From contig PIWD01000006.1 of the NCBI GenBank assembly GCA_003354005.1, positions 1 to 51,165 on the forward strand: DNA of 51,165 nt, read 5' to 3'. Numbering within the stretch: position 1 is the stretch's first letter; each line of letters starts with the position of its first letter. Below, in pieces: positions 50,853 to 51,165 of this stretch. This stretch comes from Gammaproteobacteria bacterium (lineage in GTDB: Bacteria; Pseudomonadota; Gammaproteobacteria; PIWD01). Under the pieces are notes generated by a model that worked only from the letters and a program-made list of their open reading frames with translations, was not told where the DNA came from and did not search any database. The translations under genes and the position numbers were made by a program.

Positions 50853-51165
50853 TCCTTCTCTCTTCGCATTTCCCCAATGCGCTTGTTTGTTTTTCGAACC
50901 TCTTTAAGTAGTTCCGGCTCATAACCTACTGACTTTGCTGACATTATTAAAGCGCTAAGATCTTTCGGAAGACATTTACCACCAAAGGGTTCTTTGCTTC
51001 CTTCGAACACAGCTGTGTGCATGGGATTCAATCTGGGATCTGCGAGCCAAAGTTCTCGGACTTCATTGTAATCTTCTCCGTGGGCATCACAAATTTCCTT
51101 TATCTCATGCGAAAAAGCTATCTTTGTAGCATAAAACGTATTCTCTGCATACTTCGCGAGTTCAG
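50849..51165 (-). CDS. UDP-glucose 6-dehydrogenase-type enzyme, C-terminal part only
   Basis: The 5' end lies beyond the window; 104 residues are visible. The first seen are 'ELAKYAENTFYATKIAFSHE', the conserved helix of the central dimerisation domain of UDP-glucose/GDP-mannose dehydrogenases. The active-site Cys motif follows as 'GGKCLPKDL' (near 51000). The family oxidises UDP-glucose to UDP-glucuronate or acts on related nucleotide sugars. The C-terminal UDP-binding domain appears absent: the protein ends about 30 residues after the Cys motif, so it is a short form. With the HAD gene it suggests sugar-nucleotide metabolism. Confidence 0.88.
   Translation of the reverse strand, partial: ELAKYAENTFYATKIAFSHEIKEICDAHGEDYNEVRELWLADPRLNPMHTAVFEGSKEPFGGKCLPKDLSALIMSAKSVGYEPELLKEVRKTNKRIGEMRREKE

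Noticed and set aside
1-51165. tRNA genes, CRISPR arrays, insertion sequences, attachment sites
   Set aside because: Gaps between genes are at most about 120 bases; no cloverleaf, regular repeat array, transposase or integrase was seen.

Overview
The window reads as a 51 kb stretch of the late (structural) part of a large T4-like tailed phage genome (Caudoviricetes, myovirus-type). Every convincing gene lies on the minus strand, packed end to end with ATGA-type overlaps or gaps of a few bases. No stretch over 300 bases lacks a gene. Base composition is AT-rich. The evidence for a T4-like phage is the set gp55-type late sigma factor, gp25 and gp6 baseplate wedge proteins, gp17 terminase, gp20 portal and gp21 prohead protease. 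The host cannot be read from the sequence. The very large Ser/Thr-rich structural proteins and paired 'LDNSGDI..' and 'LAVAKLS..' families are types I associate with uncultured marine phages (inference from memory, not searched).

Layout in transcription order, from high to low coordinates. (1) 51165-50073: a truncated UDP-glucose dehydrogenase-type enzyme, a small HAD-fold phosphatase, a hypothetical protein and an FmdB-type zinc ribbon. (2) 50080-48583: a membrane-anchored coiled-coil protein, the late sigma factor and a small acidic protein. (3) 48602-16016: the baseplate/tail block. It holds an M23-peptidase hub protein, a spike-like protein, a 2257-residue protein, gp25, gp6, a DNRLRE-like protein, a 2675-residue LamG-containing protein, two proteins of about 930-940 residues, two proteins sharing an N-terminal module and two paralogous proteins. 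A free-standing homing endonuclease gene sits between those two paralogues. (4) 16019-10913: DNA metabolism, with small membrane proteins, a RuvC-like resolvase, a DnaG-type primase and a natural Mre11-Rad50 (gp47-gp46) fusion. (5) 10876-9439: three small membrane proteins that look like a holin/spanin-type group, and a Cys-rich protein. (6) 9392-1: DNA packaging and head, with a possible small terminase, TerL interrupted by an intein, portal, several small proteins, prohead protease, and at the very edge a bS21-like ribosomal protein. The major capsid protein is expected beyond position 1.

How the parts fit: the sigma factor would direct late transcription of the morphogenesis genes; TerL, portal and protease build and fill the head; the gp6/gp25/hub/spike/giant-protein block builds the baseplate and tail tip; primase, RuvC and the Mre11-Rad50 fusion would supply recombination-dependent replication and branch-free DNA for packaging. 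Sheath, tube, neck and endolysin genes were not seen.

Most notable: the TerL intein (terminal Gln, Thr at +1, both LAGLIDADG acidic positions replaced); the single-chain Mre11-Rad50; the homing endonuclease with five zinc fingers, two NUMOD3-like motifs and a PD-(D/E)XK domain between paralogous genes; the phage bS21; a Shine-Dalgarno-sequestering hairpin before the holin-like gene; and several very small overlapping genes.
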